A DNA stretch of 64,000 bases, taken from positions 2,170,001 through 2,234,000 of the forward strand of contig NC_014933.1 of assembly GCF_000186225.1 (NCBI RefSeq), read 5' to 3'. The DNA comes from Bacteroides helcogenes P 36-108. Its GTDB lineage: Bacteria > Bacteroidota > Bacteroidia > Bacteroidales > Bacteroidaceae. The first letter of the stretch is position 1; every line of letters begins with the position of its first letter. The notes beneath the pieces are model-generated. The model had not been told where the DNA came from, did not search any database, and worked only from the letters and a program-made list of their open reading frames with translations. Position numbers and translations under genes: made by a program. Shown here one piece after another: positions 63,767-64,000 of this stretch.

Positions 63767-64000
63767 ATGACAGATTTCAGAAAAACAACCCCCGCTCGTC
63801 GGACATCAGTGCCGGTATATAAGACTTATAACGAATACAAGTCATTGTTGTGCGAAGATTTTCATCAACGCTGCGGTTATTGCGGAGATCATGAATTCTT
63901 TAGGGACACTTATTACGAAGTTGACCACTTTGTTCCCAAGAAGCATCTTGTAAATATATCTCCCACAGAGTATTCTAATTTGATCTATTCATGCCGTTCT
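63767..64000 (+). CDS. HNH endonuclease, cut by window end
   Basis: First 78 codons of an HNH nuclease. The zinc-type CGYCGDHE pair (residues about 38-45), then EVDHFVPKKH with the catalytic DH, then the Asn region (YSNLIYSCRS). The second Cys pair should follow outside the window. Directly behind the receiver gene, so probably the effector of the operon. Confidence 0.75.
   Translation, partial: MTDFRKTTPARRTSVPVYKTYNEYKSLLCEDFHQRCGYCGDHEFFRDTYYEVDHFVPKKHLVNISPTEYSNLIYSCRS

Overview
The window is a chromosome segment from a gut Bacteroides species. The evidence is a moderately AT-rich chromosome, promoters of the Bacteroides type (TTTG, 19-21 bases, TAnnTTTG), many lipoproteins with a Cys lipobox, BtuG, Mfa/FimA-type fimbrillins, HU-HIG DNA-binding proteins, an IntDOT-type integrase, and DUF families typical of Bacteroidales. 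Species cannot be fixed from sequence alone.

Region by region. 1-6.7 kb: a leftward fimbrial operon (DUF3575/OmpA-like protein, DUF5119 lipoprotein, fimbrillin), then an AraC regulator bracketed by a 31-bp inverted repeat, then a tyrosine recombinase; this looks like a 1.2-kb invertible regulatory cassette. 6.7-13.2 kb: mostly eroded DNA with a broken sigma4/alpha-CTD-like regulator and a broken AraC gene around one large intact fimbrillin. 13.5-22.3 kb: the decaying remains of a conjugative-type element (TetR, Ssb, ParB and small genes), most with frameshifts or nonsense codons, with two families of about 200-bp leader repeats; an intact AAA ATPase sits inside. 22.3-25.4 kb: a truncated Schlafen-type gene, a HAD-thioesterase fusion and a broken hybrid-type histidine kinase. 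25.4-31 kb: a cobalamin riboswitch followed by btuB, btuG, a btuF-like gene and btuC (vitamin B12 capture and import; the ATPase gene is not present). 31.1-35.5 kb: a second tyrosine recombinase, a 330-bp invertible segment with 23-bp perfect inverted repeats carrying a consensus promoter now facing away from the fimbrillin, a frameshifted small gene, a GC-rich fimbrillin whose C-terminus looks like a retroelement variable region, and a fragment resembling a reverse transcriptase C-terminus. 35.6-39.9 kb: an ECF sigma/FecR pair flanked by two paralogous CarboxypepD_reg surface proteins. 40-51.5 kb: core genes (DUF4250, TrpB2, TrkH/TrkA, HU-family proteins, DUF4890, DUF4738, serine ammonia-lyase, MutS2). 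51.6-52 kb: two tRNA-Ser genes. 52-64 kb: an integrated element beginning with an IntDOT-like integrase, carrying a RhuM-like gene, a phosphoribosyltransferase, a triple GIY-YIG protein, HTH genes, pcfK and a truncated pcfJ, a SLOG protein, and at the right edge an HTH / dual-GHKL ATPase / receiver / HNH cluster that looks like a phosphorelay-controlled nuclease system, probably antiphage.

The most unexpected pattern is that three HU-family genes or gene fragments (35.2, 44.6 and 58.1 kb) are each preceded by a short array of repeats with exact 22- or 23-bp spacing, with different repeat sequence in each case. Two independent, recombinase-linked inversion switches and the truncated retroelement suggest the surface fimbriae are diversified by several mechanisms at once.
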